This document shows, one piece after another, positions 52,868 to 61,070 of a stretch of 64,000 nt of DNA. The stretch comes from Hominisplanchenecus_A murintestinalis (GTDB lineage Bacteria; Bacillota; Clostridia; Lachnospirales; Lachnospiraceae), in assembly GCF_943193015.1 (NCBI RefSeq), contig NZ_CALPCM010000001.1:196613-260612 (forward strand). Reading direction: 5' to 3'. Within the stretch, counting starts at the first letter, position 1, and every line of letters begins with the position of its first letter. The notes beneath the pieces were generated by a model. The model had not been told where the DNA came from. It did no database searches and saw nothing but the letters and a program-made list of their open reading frames with translations. A program made the translations under genes and the position numbers.

Positions 52868-53284
52868 CTACTGCCCGTCTTTCACCACGGCAAGCGCCAG
52901 GTTCAGATACATATTTCCTTTCTGGAACTCATCCACTGCTTTGCGTATCTGTTCCGCAGCCTTATCGTTCCCTTCCTTCAAAAGCTTTTCCGCCATCTGG
53001 TCAAGTTCCGCAGCATGGCTCTGGTTATGCTGATACATATAAGTCAGCAGTGCCGCATTCTTATCAGATGCCTCTGAATGTTCATGCCCGCAGCCCCGGC
53101 ATTCTCCGCAGGACTCCTGACTGCAGCCGTCTGCGTGGGAGTGCGTGTGGTCATGCTCATTCTCATGTCCGTGTTCATGGTTGTGGGGATGGCTGTGTTC
53201 CAGTCCGCCTTCATGAGTATGAGAATGTGTATGGCTGTGTGCATGTGCGCATACATTTCCATTTTCATCCTTTACCAAGTGCAT
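52868..53284 (-). CDS. Histidine-rich putative nickel chaperone
   Basis: The product has about 138 residues from the second ATG (53284), which lies 9 nt after AGGAGG; the first ATG at 53290 is only 3 nt from it. Residues ~14-60 are extremely His-rich in HxHxH patterns (AHAHSHTHSHTHEGG, HSHPHNHEHGHENEHDHTH), followed by a Cys-rich patch (CSQESCGECRGCG). The C-terminal ~65 residues form an amphipathic helical/coiled-coil domain (AAELDQMAEKLLKEGND). The design resembles the nickel chaperone CooJ (His tail plus coiled coil) in reverse order. It heads the CODH/ACS operon, upstream of cooT, so nickel storage or delivery is the best inference; I know of no named family. Confidence 0.7.
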   Translation of the reverse strand: MHLVKDENGNVCAHAHSHTHSHTHEGGLEHSHPHNHEHGHENEHDHTHSHADGCSQESCGECRGCGHEHSEASDKNAALLTYMYQHNQSHAAELDQMAEKLLKEGNDKAAEQIRKAVDEFQKGNMYLNLALAVVKDGQ

Positions 53285-53421
53285 CGACATCTACCTCCTT
53301 TCACACAAAATAACATGAAAGCCGATAAATCCGCGCTTTCACATCTGCAGCTATGGCCTTTCATAGCATCGTATCATTAACTTTTGGACATATAGCAAAC
53401 AAAATCTGCTTATATGTCTGT

Positions 53422-53450
53422 ATTATAACACAACATATATCCATTCTCAA
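53422..53450 (-). promoter_or_regulatory. Main promoter of the Wood-Ljungdahl operon
   Basis: TTGAGA (complement of 53445-53450) and TATAAT (complement of 53422-53427) are spaced by 17 bp on the minus strand. The leader of about 130 nt contains an ATGAAAG(G)CC / GGCTTTCAT stem (about 53314-53366). Nothing matches the known NiCo or cobalamin riboswitches. Confidence 0.8.
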
Positions 53451-53507
53451 CAATTACGAATGTACTTTTTTCAATAATTTGATAAAAATTAACAAAAATT
53501 GGCGAAT

Positions 53508-54302
53508 TTACGCAAGTATCATTCTATCATTTGCAAACTCTCCGCCGCTGACCTGTTCAAACTTCGCCAGCAAATCAGAAACTTTCAGGCTTTTTTTCTC
53601 TTCGCCCGCCACATCATAGATAATCCGTCCCTCATACATCATCACGAGGCGGTTTCCGTGTACAATGGCATCCTTCATATTGTGGGTAATCATGATTGTC
53701 GTCAGGTTGTCCTTTGACACGATGCGGTCTGTAGCGTCCAGCACTTTTGCCGCTGTTTTGGGATCTAGCGCCGCCGTATGCTCATCCAATAAAAGAACTT
53801 TTGGTTTTTTCAGCGTCGCCATAAGCAGCGTCAGCGCCTGCCTCTGTCCGCCGGAAAGCAGGCCGACTTTGGAAGTAAGCCGCTCTTCCAGTCCCAAATC
53901 CAGAATTTTCAGCCGTTCCTTGTATTCTTCCCGCTCACTGTTCGTAATTCCTTGCCTAAGGCCCCTGCGCGCGCCTCTCCTCGCCGCAAGCGCCAGATTC
54001 TCTTCTATCATCATGCTGGCTGCAGTCCCCGTCATGGGGTCCTGGAACACACGCCCCAGATAGCTCGCACGTTTATGCTCCGGCAGCTTCGTCACATTGA
54101 TATCATCAATAAAAATACTTCCTTCATCCACCGGCCAGACGCCGGCAATCGCATTCAGCATTGTAGATTTCCCGGCTCCGTTTCCTCCGATAACCGTTAC
54201 GAAATCTCCTTCATTCAAAGTAAGTTCCAGCCCCCTCAAAGCCGCTTTTTCATTGATCGTGCCCGCATTGAATGTCTTTTTTACACCTGTTATCTTAAGC
54301 AT
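53508..54302 (-). CDS. ABC transporter ATP-binding protein (TrpZ-like)
   Basis: This 264-residue ATPase powers an importer with the permease directly upstream. It contains Walker A VIGGNGAGKSTML, signature LLSGGQRQALTLL, Walker B VLLLDEHTAALDPKTA and H-loop ITHNMKDAI. It overlaps the permease by 8 bp. The set resembles the ABC_sub_bind/TrpXYZ importers of Firmicutes, but the substrate cannot be read from the sequence. Confidence 0.92.
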   Translation of the reverse strand: MLKITGVKKTFNAGTINEKAALRGLELTLNEGDFVTVIGGNGAGKSTMLNAIAGVWPVDEGSIFIDDINVTKLPEHKRASYLGRVFQDPMTGTAASMMIEENLALAARRGARRGLRQGITNSEREEYKERLKILDLGLEERLTSKVGLLSGGQRQALTLLMATLKKPKVLLLDEHTAALDPKTAAKVLDATDRIVSKDNLTTIMITHNMKDAIVHGNRLVMMYEGRIIYDVAGEEKKSLKVSDLLAKFEQVSGGEFANDRMILA

Positions 54303-55224
54303 TGGCAGAACCTCCTTTTCTTATACCCTTCGCAAAATACTTTCCTTTCATATAAGGAATCGCCAGGAATACCGCCACCACAAGCGCTGACAGCAGCTTC
54401 AAATCGTTAGAATTCAGTCCCATCCAGAGAACGACCTGGATAACCAGATAATAAATAATCGCTCCAAGCGCCACGGCAAACAGCTTAAACGCAAAGTTCC
54501 CCCTGATTTTCCCGAATACAACCTGTCCGATAATAACCGCAGCCAGTCCGATTACAATCGCGCCGCGCCCCATATTCACATCTGCAAACCCCTGGTACTG
54601 GGCGTAAAGGCCGCTGGCAAGAGCCACGATACCGTTCGAAAGCATCAGTCCGATGATTTTGCGTGTGTTTGTATTGATCCCCTGTGCCCTTGACATGTTC
54701 TGGTTGGAACCTGTCGCACGGATAGAGCAGCCCAGCTCCGTCCCGAAGAACCAGTAAAGCGCAGCAATAATTACAAGAATAAAAATCATTACCACGAAAA
54801 TACTATTCTGATAAAATGGGACTCCCTTTACGTATCTCAGGGATACAAGAAGATTATACTTGTCCACACTGAGCGCCTGGTTTGATTTTCCCATCATAAT
54901 CCGCAAGTTTACGGAATAAAGTCCCAACTGAGTCAAAATCCCCGCCAAAATCGCCGGAATTCCCATCGCCGTATGGAAAATTCCCGTTACCAGTCCAGCC
55001 AGCATTCCAGCCAGAAATGCACATAGCAGAGAAACTCCTACAGACTGCCCATTCAGCATCATCATAATACAGACGGCGCCTCCTGTACACATCGTCCCGT
55101 CTACCGTAAGGTCTGCCAAATCCAGGATTTTGTAAGTAATGTACACCCCGATTGCCATAATCCCCCAAATCAGCCCCTGGGCACAGGCTCCCGGCATCGC
55201 GTTTAACAGTGTCGTAATGTTCAC
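54295..55224 (-). CDS. ABC transporter permease (TrpY-like)
   Basis: This 309-residue membrane protein of the BPD-type-2/LivH-like permease family has about eight to nine hydrophobic segments, with ILDLADLTVDGTMCTGGAV and RATGSNQNMSRAQGINT near the coupling region. The start is a GTG at 55224 with GGAGGAG upstream. A promoter lies at 55270-55298. The binding protein that would normally precede it is about 5.8 kb away (61071-62123). Confidence 0.9.
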   Translation of the reverse strand: MNITTLLNAMPGACAQGLIWGIMAIGVYITYKILDLADLTVDGTMCTGGAVCIMMMLNGQSVGVSLLCAFLAGMLAGLVTGIFHTAMGIPAILAGILTQLGLYSVNLRIMMGKSNQALSVDKYNLLVSLRYVKGVPFYQNSIFVVMIFILVIIAALYWFFGTELGCSIRATGSNQNMSRAQGINTNTRKIIGLMLSNGIVALASGLYAQYQGFADVNMGRGAIVIGLAAVIIGQVVFGKIRGNFAFKLFAVALGAIIYYLVIQVVLWMGLNSNDLKLLSALVVAVFLAIPYMKGKYFAKGIRKGGSANA

Positions 55225-55269
55225 TTTCTTCTCCTCCTCAATAGTATATATGTATTTCTCTAATTCTTT

Positions 55270-55298
55270 ATTATAGTAAAAACAAAATCAACATGCAA
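55270..55298 (-). promoter_or_regulatory. Promoter of the ABC permease-ATPase operon
   Basis: TTGCAT (complement of 55293-55298) and TATAAT (complement of 55270-55275) are spaced by 17 bp on the minus strand, about 45 bp before the permease GTG. Confidence 0.8.
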
Positions 55299-55320
55299 GC
55301 ACTAGTTTTGAGACCTGCAC

Positions 55321-55351
55321 GTAACAGTGAAGCCGAAGGCTGAACTGTTAC
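55321..55351. mobile_element. 31-bp palindromic mini-element with 8-bp target duplication
   Basis: The sequence GTAACAGT...ACTGTTAC is palindromic, with a GAAGCCGAAGGCTGA centre. It is flanked by an exact direct repeat ACCTGCAC (55313-55320 and 55352-55359). It matches the right half of the 27280-27422 element and the diverged copy at 22894. It lies between the AAA/nuclease-type gene and the permease promoter. Confidence 0.65.
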
Positions 55352-55365
55352 ACCTGCACTGACGT

Positions 55366-57063
55366 TCAAGCTCTCACCACACAGTCCTTCCCGAAAAATG
55401 CAATCCCATACCGGATAACCTCCTGATACCCGTCGCCGTGCAGTTCGTCCGCATAACGCTTCTCTTCTATCTGCCGCAGCGCTTCCCCGGCCTTTGCTTC
55501 CAGCTCTTCGAACCTCTTCGCCACTTTAAACTCTATTACAAACGCCGCTTTTCTTCGGGTAACAGGCTTGACAAACAAATCGCTCCTTCCTTTTCCACCC
55601 TCCCGGTTAGACTTTATGATATACCCTTTCATTCCTGACAAGATACTGGCCAAAAAACCGTGATAGAAACTTTCATAAGCGTCATTAAAGCTAATCGTCT
55701 CCATCAGCAGATCCACGATTTCATCCTCCAGCTTTTCCACATCCTGGTTCACCAGCGCTGTGAACAGCTCTGAGCGGTCTTTTTCTTTCAATTTCTCATC
55801 AAACCACGTAAGAATTTTCATGCGGAATATATACTTTATTTCCTGATTCGGAATAGCCAGCTCTACAAAGTGCTGTTTTGTCCGCTCATCCATCCACTCC
55901 CGTACCTTTCGGAAATAACCTGTAAAAAACATAAAATTCCAGAGGTTATCCATACTTTTATAAACCTCATCATAAGTAATATCCTCATGAATTGGCTTTA
56001 CTACGCTTTTCCCTTCAATCAATGCTTCAATCTCGCTCTTTATTTCATCATCCGCCCGCTCAATCAGGCTCCGTACAATACTGTTGGAACTTGTATTTGC
56101 CCAGTAAGAATACGGAAAACGCTCTTCATTCTCTTGCAAATCATCTGCAAACTGAATTACACTCCAAGGATTGTATACATTCTTATTTCCGAACAGATAA
56201 CCATCATACCATTCTTCAAATATTGGGATTTTTGAGTTCATTCCATAATCTTCACAAATTTTCCTGACTTCCGCTTCCGTAAAACCAAAATGTTCATCGT
56301 ACTTGTCGCTCAATATCGAAATGATTTTTAAATTATTCATGCCTGTAAAAATACTTTCCTTCGAAATCCGCAGGCACCCGGTAAGTACCGCGAACTCCAG
56401 GCTGCTGTTTGTCTTTAACGCCGACTCAAAAAGTGAGCGGAGAAAATCTGCCATCTCCTCATAAAAACCCCGAAAAAACGAATTCTCCAATGGAACGTCA
56501 TATTCATCAATCAGTATCATTGCTTTTTTTCCATAATATTTTTTCATACAGGAAGATAAAAATTTCAGCGACTGATTGTATTCTGCTTTTTCTCCTTTTT
56601 GTAGCATAAGCTTCAAAAACAGCTCTTTCTCATCCGGGAACAAACACTCATGTTCCGCTATGAAAGAATGCCTTTTAAATTCCCCTGCGATTTCTGTCCG
56701 CAGCGCCATATAAGCTTCCTCAAAATTCGGCTGCTTCGCTGATTTCAACGAAAGACTAATCACCGGATATTTCCCGAATTTAGAAAGATATTTCTCACCT
56801 TCCTCCATGATGCGCAATCCTTCAAACAAACTGCGGTTATCTCTCTTTCTTCCGTCGTTCTCACGGGCGTCTTCAAAAAAGTACTGGAGCATACTTATAT
56901 TTAAAGTCTTTCCGAATCTTCTGGGACGGGTAAACAGATTTACCTCACCCTTTTTATCCAGGAGCTCTTTTATCAGCAGCGTCTTATCCACAAAATAATA
57001 TCCGTCAGTAATCAGCTTTTCAAAATTATCAACTCCCACTGGCAACGGCTTATACTCGCTCAT
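55366..57063 (-). CDS. AAA-ATPase-like / PD-(D/E)XK nuclease family protein
   Basis: This 565-residue protein has an N-terminal AAA-like domain of the DUF1703-associated type (GVDNFEKLITDGYYFVDKT, Walker-like RPRRFGKTLNISML at about residues 45-60, LIDEYDVPLEN). The C-terminal ~120 residues fit a PD-(D/E)XK nuclease fold (SDLFVKPVTRRKAAFVIEFKV, with the E-x-K pair). Such genes are abundant and often repeated in Bacteroidetes and Clostridia genomes; their function is unknown, with mobile or defence roles suggested. It lies in the block separating the two halves of an ABC transporter. Confidence 0.85.
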   Translation of the reverse strand: MSEYKPLPVGVDNFEKLITDGYYFVDKTLLIKELLDKKGEVNLFTRPRRFGKTLNISMLQYFFEDARENDGRKRDNRSLFEGLRIMEEGEKYLSKFGKYPVISLSLKSAKQPNFEEAYMALRTEIAGEFKRHSFIAEHECLFPDEKELFLKLMLQKGEKAEYNQSLKFLSSCMKKYYGKKAMILIDEYDVPLENSFFRGFYEEMADFLRSLFESALKTNSSLEFAVLTGCLRISKESIFTGMNNLKIISILSDKYDEHFGFTEAEVRKICEDYGMNSKIPIFEEWYDGYLFGNKNVYNPWSVIQFADDLQENEERFPYSYWANTSSNSIVRSLIERADDEIKSEIEALIEGKSVVKPIHEDITYDEVYKSMDNLWNFMFFTGYFRKVREWMDERTKQHFVELAIPNQEIKYIFRMKILTWFDEKLKEKDRSELFTALVNQDVEKLEDEIVDLLMETISFNDAYESFYHGFLASILSGMKGYIIKSNREGGKGRSDLFVKPVTRRKAAFVIEFKVAKRFEELEAKAGEALRQIEEKRYADELHGDGYQEVIRYGIAFFGKDCVVRA

Positions 57064-57198
57064 CTTTCCCCTTCCTGTTCTTCAACGTTTTGTGCTTCAA
57101 CCTCATATGATAGCAATTATAGCATAGGAGACGAAAAAAACAAACGGTATCTTCATATCAATTTAGGGGCAAGCATAATATAAATCACAATATTTTTA

Positions 57199-57226
57199 TT
57201 GACATGAATATATTTTTTATTATAAT
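57199..57226 (+). promoter_or_regulatory. Consensus promoter of the secreted-protein pair
   Basis: TTGACA (57199-57204) and TATAAT (57221-57226) are spaced by 16 bp on the plus strand. The 57.1-57.3 kb gap is very AT-rich, unlike the rest of the window, and holds only this promoter and the leader. Confidence 0.8.
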
Positions 57227-57325
57227 AACTATATACAAAAATATATTATATGAAGTGGGGTGATTAAATAATATTTCAATGAGATGCAGGAATTCAACGT
57301 AGTTATCAAAGAAAGGACGAAGAAG

Positions 57326-58127
57326 ATGAAAAAAAATACGCCTATCAAAAAGCATACCAATGCTAATTCTTACAATTATTGTAGCTTTTTATTCAAGAAC
57401 CCAAAATATTTATGCGGCTGAAAATGGCTCTGTTTCTGAAAATAACGTGGCTACTAACACAATGAAATTTTCCGATGCAAAGAACCGTAATGATTACTTT
57501 AGTGACAAATATTTAAATGTAAAAGAATTGATCAATAATGATAATATTATATCAGTCAATGGCAATATCTTGTCATTTGCAGAAGAGACTTTAATTCATA
57601 CAAATAATAAATCATTAATCCAAAAAGAAGAAATCATTCGAAAAGATACACTCAGCCTAGTAATGAATAGCGAAGAATCAGCTAAAAGATTAGCCAATTC
57701 CCTCCAAGACGGAAGCGTCTATGAAGAAGGTTGGGATAGCAGTATTACCGTAAAACTCTATTCGACATCGACAATATACTATGGAAGACGCAAAGGAATA
57801 CAAAACGCGACCTTTACATATATAAAATCTATGAATGGTGGATATACCATTAGCGGTTCAAACGGTACAACTATCTCAAGCCATTATGTAAGATACTCGC
57901 AAACAGGTATGTCAGAAAAAACAGGTTCCCTTGTAACCCAAACAAAAGAAACAGGGAAATATGCGGCAAGCAAGAAGACATGGTCAATTACCCCTCCCTC
58001 TACGTGGGTTGCTGTACATACTGGTACTGGAGGCGATATTGGATGTACATACTTTATGACGCTTAAACGTCCCAATGGATATACATATCAAGCAATGCTG
58101 GTAAATCATGTGAATGGAGACGCATAA
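57326..58127 (+). pseudogene. Secreted protein with a poly-A frameshift in its signal peptide
   Basis: An ATG with an upstream AAAGGA site (57326) is followed by eight A residues (57329-57336). As written, its frame ends after about 31 codons. Removing one A fuses it to the long frame starting at 57360 and yields a well-formed signal peptide (MKKIRLSKSIPMLILT..., cleavage after YAA). The mature ~230 residues are of unknown function, rich in Asn, Ser and Thr, with a C-terminal beta-rich half (GYTISGSNGTTISSHYVRYS, TWVAVHTGTGGDIGCTYF). Either the gene is off through slippage, or the run was miscalled. Without the signal the 255-residue frame could start at 57360. Confidence 0.6.
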
Positions 58128-58523
58128 ATGAACAAAAAAGTATTATTTACTCTCTTAACATTTTGCACCTTGTTGATATTAGGCCTCATTTATTTCATTT
58201 CCCACGACGCTGTCATAATGTATGCAGGGGAAAATGAGTCCTGGGCGGTTACCTGCCGGGCAGATTCTAACGCCAGCGCGCAATTGACCATCCGTTACAC
58301 CGGAACGGAAAGCTGCAAAACCAGACAAATAGAGGTAACTATTGAACAGGGACTGACAAAGACAACGATTCAGGAAAATTTCGATGAGCCGGAAGTTCTT
58401 CAGCACGATTCAGAATTTTCTTTCCTCTGTGCAAAACCGGCGAATGATACTGAACCCCTCAAAGTAACAATCAGCACAGAATCCGGCTCAACTACCATAA
58501 ACCTTTCGAGAGAGCATAATTGA
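58128..58523 (+). CDS. Small secreted or membrane-anchored protein, 131 residues
   Basis: I do not recognise a family. The ATG follows the upstream stop directly. Residues ~4-26 (VLFTLLTFCTLLILGLIYFI) form one membrane helix or uncleaved signal; the outer ~100 residues are beta-strand-rich (ESWAVTCRADSNASAQLTIRY, LKVTISTESGSTTIN) with two cysteines, suggesting a small immunoglobulin-like fold. It is cotranscribed with the secreted protein before it and may be its partner. Confidence 0.7.
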   Translation: MNKKVLFTLLTFCTLLILGLIYFISHDAVIMYAGENESWAVTCRADSNASAQLTIRYTGTESCKTRQIEVTIEQGLTKTTIQENFDEPEVLQHDSEFSFLCAKPANDTEPLKVTISTESGSTTINLSREHN

Positions 58524-58539
58524 ATCAAACACCTAATTC

Positions 58540-59436
58540 TTACGCCGTCGCAGACGCTTTCCGATACTGCGACGGCGTACATCCGTAGTTCTGACGAAAC
58601 GCCCTGGCAAAGTAACTCATCTCCCGAAAGCCGCATTGTTCGCCGATAAATGAGACTGGCTGCGCGGTAGTTTCCAGCAGTTCAGCGGCACACTGCAGGC
58701 GGTAGTTTTTCAGATAGGCGATAGGCGTTATGCCAATTGTATGATGGAAGCAGCGCATACACTCGCTTTCACTGACCGCCGTGCTGTCGGCAATCTGCCG
58801 GATGGTTATGGTTTCGCCAAAATGCTGCTGGATAAATGCCAGCATAACTTTCATGCGCTCTCCCTGGCGCAGCGCTTTTTCCGGCTGCGCTCCCGGCTGC
58901 CCCGGCTGCTGCCGGCGCAGGATACCGGCACACTGAGACAGGGAACTGCGCGTCTCAATCTCATAATTTCCCTCTTCTGAAGAACAGGCATTCCAAGCTG
59001 CCCGGATGAGCGAAAGCATCTCCTTCTGCCAGGGAACCGACTGTTCCAGAAAAATTCCGGGCAGTGAACGGTCAGATATGAGCGGCAGGACATATTTCTG
59101 CCAGAAAATACTGTCCATGCTGCCGCCTATCAGCCGGGGATGGAAAACAAGTGAATGTTCATCAAAATCCATTCCCGGAATCTTTTCCATAGAATGAAGG
59201 ATACCCGCATTAATAAAACAACCCTCTCCTTCTTTCACTTCTCTCTTTAAAGACGAAATCTGTATCCGGGCGCTTCCTTTTTCCATAACAAGCACCTCCA
59301 GCTCATCATGCCAATGCCAGGGAACCGAGTGGTTCTGCTGTGTATTTGAGTAACATGCTGCCGGAAAAGAAAAAGAGCCGTGTTCTTTCAATTCTCTTCT
59401 CTGACCGTCAAATATAGATTCACACAAAGAAATCAT
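58540..59436 (-). CDS. AraC-family transcriptional regulator
   Basis: This 298-residue regulator has an N-terminal cupin-like sensor domain (HWHDELEVLVMEKGSARIQI, then GEGCFINAGILHSM) and a C-terminal double helix-turn-helix (ITIRQIADSTAVSESECMRCFHHTIG; PVSFIGEQCGFREMSYFARAFRQNYGCTPSQYR). It is divergent from the MATE gene with a shared 135-bp regulatory region, so it probably controls it. The ligand is unknown. Confidence 0.92.
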   Translation of the reverse strand: MISLCESIFDGQRRELKEHGSFSFPAACYSNTQQNHSVPWHWHDELEVLVMEKGSARIQISSLKREVKEGEGCFINAGILHSMEKIPGMDFDEHSLVFHPRLIGGSMDSIFWQKYVLPLISDRSLPGIFLEQSVPWQKEMLSLIRAAWNACSSEEGNYEIETRSSLSQCAGILRRQQPGQPGAQPEKALRQGERMKVMLAFIQQHFGETITIRQIADSTAVSESECMRCFHHTIGITPIAYLKNYRLQCAAELLETTAQPVSFIGEQCGFREMSYFARAFRQNYGCTPSQYRKASATA

Positions 59437-59464
59437 TTTTTCATCTCTCCTTCAGATATGAATG

Positions 59465-59487
59465 TTTTATCCTATTATATGATAAAA
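59465..59487. promoter_or_regulatory. Inverted repeat in the araC-MATE divergent promoter
   Basis: TTTTATC (59465-59471) and GATAAAA (59481-59487) form a perfect inverted repeat around CTATTATAT. A TATAAT box for the araC side is inside it, and one for the MATE gene lies about 40 bp downstream (around 59516-59521). It is a candidate operator for the regulator. Confidence 0.4.
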
Positions 59488-59571
59488 TAGTCCTAATTTT
59501 CCTCCTATTTTGATGGTATAATCTTATCACATTCAAACCCCGGAAACAAGTGCCGGGAGTAGGAGGACATT

Positions 59572-60975
59572 ATGAAAAATCACGATTTTCACAAAAAGCT
59601 GCTGTCACTGGTGCTGCCGATTGCATTCCAGCAGTTCATGCTGTCACTGGTAGGCGCCTCAGATGCTATTATGCTGGGCATGATTAGCCAGGAAGCCCTG
59701 TCGGCAGTCTCGCTTGCCGGACAGATGATGTTCGTATTCAATCTGTTCCTTACGGCATTTGCTATGGGAACAAGTATGCTGGCTGCACAGTACTGGGGAA
59801 AAGGCGATTCAGAATCAGTAGCAAAAATACTTGCCTTTGTACTCCGTACATCCCTGGCAGTCTCCCTGATATTTTGTTTTGGAACCCTGCTGTTCCCCCG
59901 CCAGGTAATGCGCTTTTTTACATCGGAGCAAAGCCTAATTGACGGCGGAATCACATATTTGCAGGTTTCTGCCGTTTCCTATCTGATGTGCGGTATTTCA
60001 CAGATTTACCTTTGCATTATGAAAAACACCGGGCATGCGGCAAAGAGTACGCTAATCAGCTCTACAGCAGTGGTATTAAACCTCGGGCTGAATGCTATTC
60101 TTATTTTTGGTCTGTACGGCGCCCCGGCAATGGGGATTGCCGGAGCCGCATTGGCGACTGTCATTGCCCGCGGCACAGAGATGGTATGGGCAGTCCTGGA
60201 TTCCCGTAAACCCGGAAGAATCCGATGGAACATGCACTATTTTATACGTCCTGACAAAGTCCTTCTGAGAACTTATTGGAAGTATTCCCTGCCAATCCTT
60301 GGAAATCAGTTAGCCTGGGGATGCGGCTTTACAATGTATTCCGTTGTGATGGGGCATATGGGAAGTGATGCCGTAGCGGCAAATTCCATCGCCAATATCG
60401 TAAAGAACCTGATGGTGTGCTTCTGCATTGGCATAGGAAACGGCGGCAGCATTCTCGTAGGACATGAACTGGGCGCAGGACGGCTCAAACAGGCACGTGA
60501 AGCAGGAAGGAACCTTTGCCGGCTGGCAGTCATCAGCGGAATCATTACGGGACTTCTCTTACTGGCGGTTTCGCCGCTTATACTCCGTTTCGCAGCCCTG
60601 AGCAGCCAGGCGGAAGAATATCTGAAATGGATGTTTATCGTGTGCTCATACTATCTGGTGGGAAAATCCATCAACACTACTACTATCGGAGGAATCTTCA
60701 GCGCCGGAGGAGATACCCGTTTTGGCCTGATATGCGATACCGTAACCCTGTGGTGCGTAACCGTTCCTCTGGGATTCATCGCAGCATTTATCCTGAAATG
60801 GCCGGTACTGGCAGTATATTTCGTCCTGAACTTAGATGAAATCGTAAAGCTTCCGGTAGTATATAAGCACTACAAAAAATATAGCTGGGTAAAAAATCTG
60901 ACGCAAAAGGACGAATCACAGAAAAAGGATTCTTCAAAACCGATTGTATGTTCTAAAAATGCTGCCATAAGCTGA
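59572..60975 (+). CDS. MATE-family efflux transporter
   Basis: This 467-residue inner-membrane exporter has about 12 hydrophobic segments in two halves. Family features include the N-terminal KKLLSLVLPIAFQQFMLSLVGASDAIML and its second-half counterpart YWKYSLPILGNQLAWGCGFTMYSVVMG, with SAVSLAGQMMFVF. AGGAGG lies before the ATG. A basic and Ser-rich tail (about 30 residues) follows the last helix. It is probably controlled by the divergent AraC regulator; substrates are unknown. Confidence 0.94.
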   Translation: MKNHDFHKKLLSLVLPIAFQQFMLSLVGASDAIMLGMISQEALSAVSLAGQMMFVFNLFLTAFAMGTSMLAAQYWGKGDSESVAKILAFVLRTSLAVSLIFCFGTLLFPRQVMRFFTSEQSLIDGGITYLQVSAVSYLMCGISQIYLCIMKNTGHAAKSTLISSTAVVLNLGLNAILIFGLYGAPAMGIAGAALATVIARGTEMVWAVLDSRKPGRIRWNMHYFIRPDKVLLRTYWKYSLPILGNQLAWGCGFTMYSVVMGHMGSDAVAANSIANIVKNLMVCFCIGIGNGGSILVGHELGAGRLKQAREAGRNLCRLAVISGIITGLLLLAVSPLILRFAALSSQAEEYLKWMFIVCSYYLVGKSINTTTIGGIFSAGGDTRFGLICDTVTLWCVTVPLGFIAAFILKWPVLAVYFVLNLDEIVKLPVVYKHYKKYSWVKNLTQKDESQKKDSSKPIVCSKNAAIS

Positions 60976-60998
60976 CTGAACTAAATAATAAAACAAAG

Positions 60999-61027
60999 GC
61001 GCTTCCGGGTTTCATTCCCGGAAGCGC
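60999..61027. terminator. Bidirectional terminator after MATE and binding-protein genes
   Basis: GCGCTTCCGGG (60999-61009) and CCCGGAAGCGC (61017-61027) form a perfect 11-bp stem with a 7-nt loop, followed by TCTCCTTTTC on the plus strand and a T run on the minus strand (complement of the A run before it). The two genes converge on it. Confidence 0.88.
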
Positions 61028-61070
61028 TCTCCTTTTCAGGGGACTTTCCCCCTGCTGTTTGTTTCATTTT

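Noticed and set aside
53044..53380. Overlapping frames in the His-rich gene region
   Set aside because: They result from the repeated CAT/CAC codons, giving long open frames on both strands; only the frame with the ribosome-binding site and operon position is supported.
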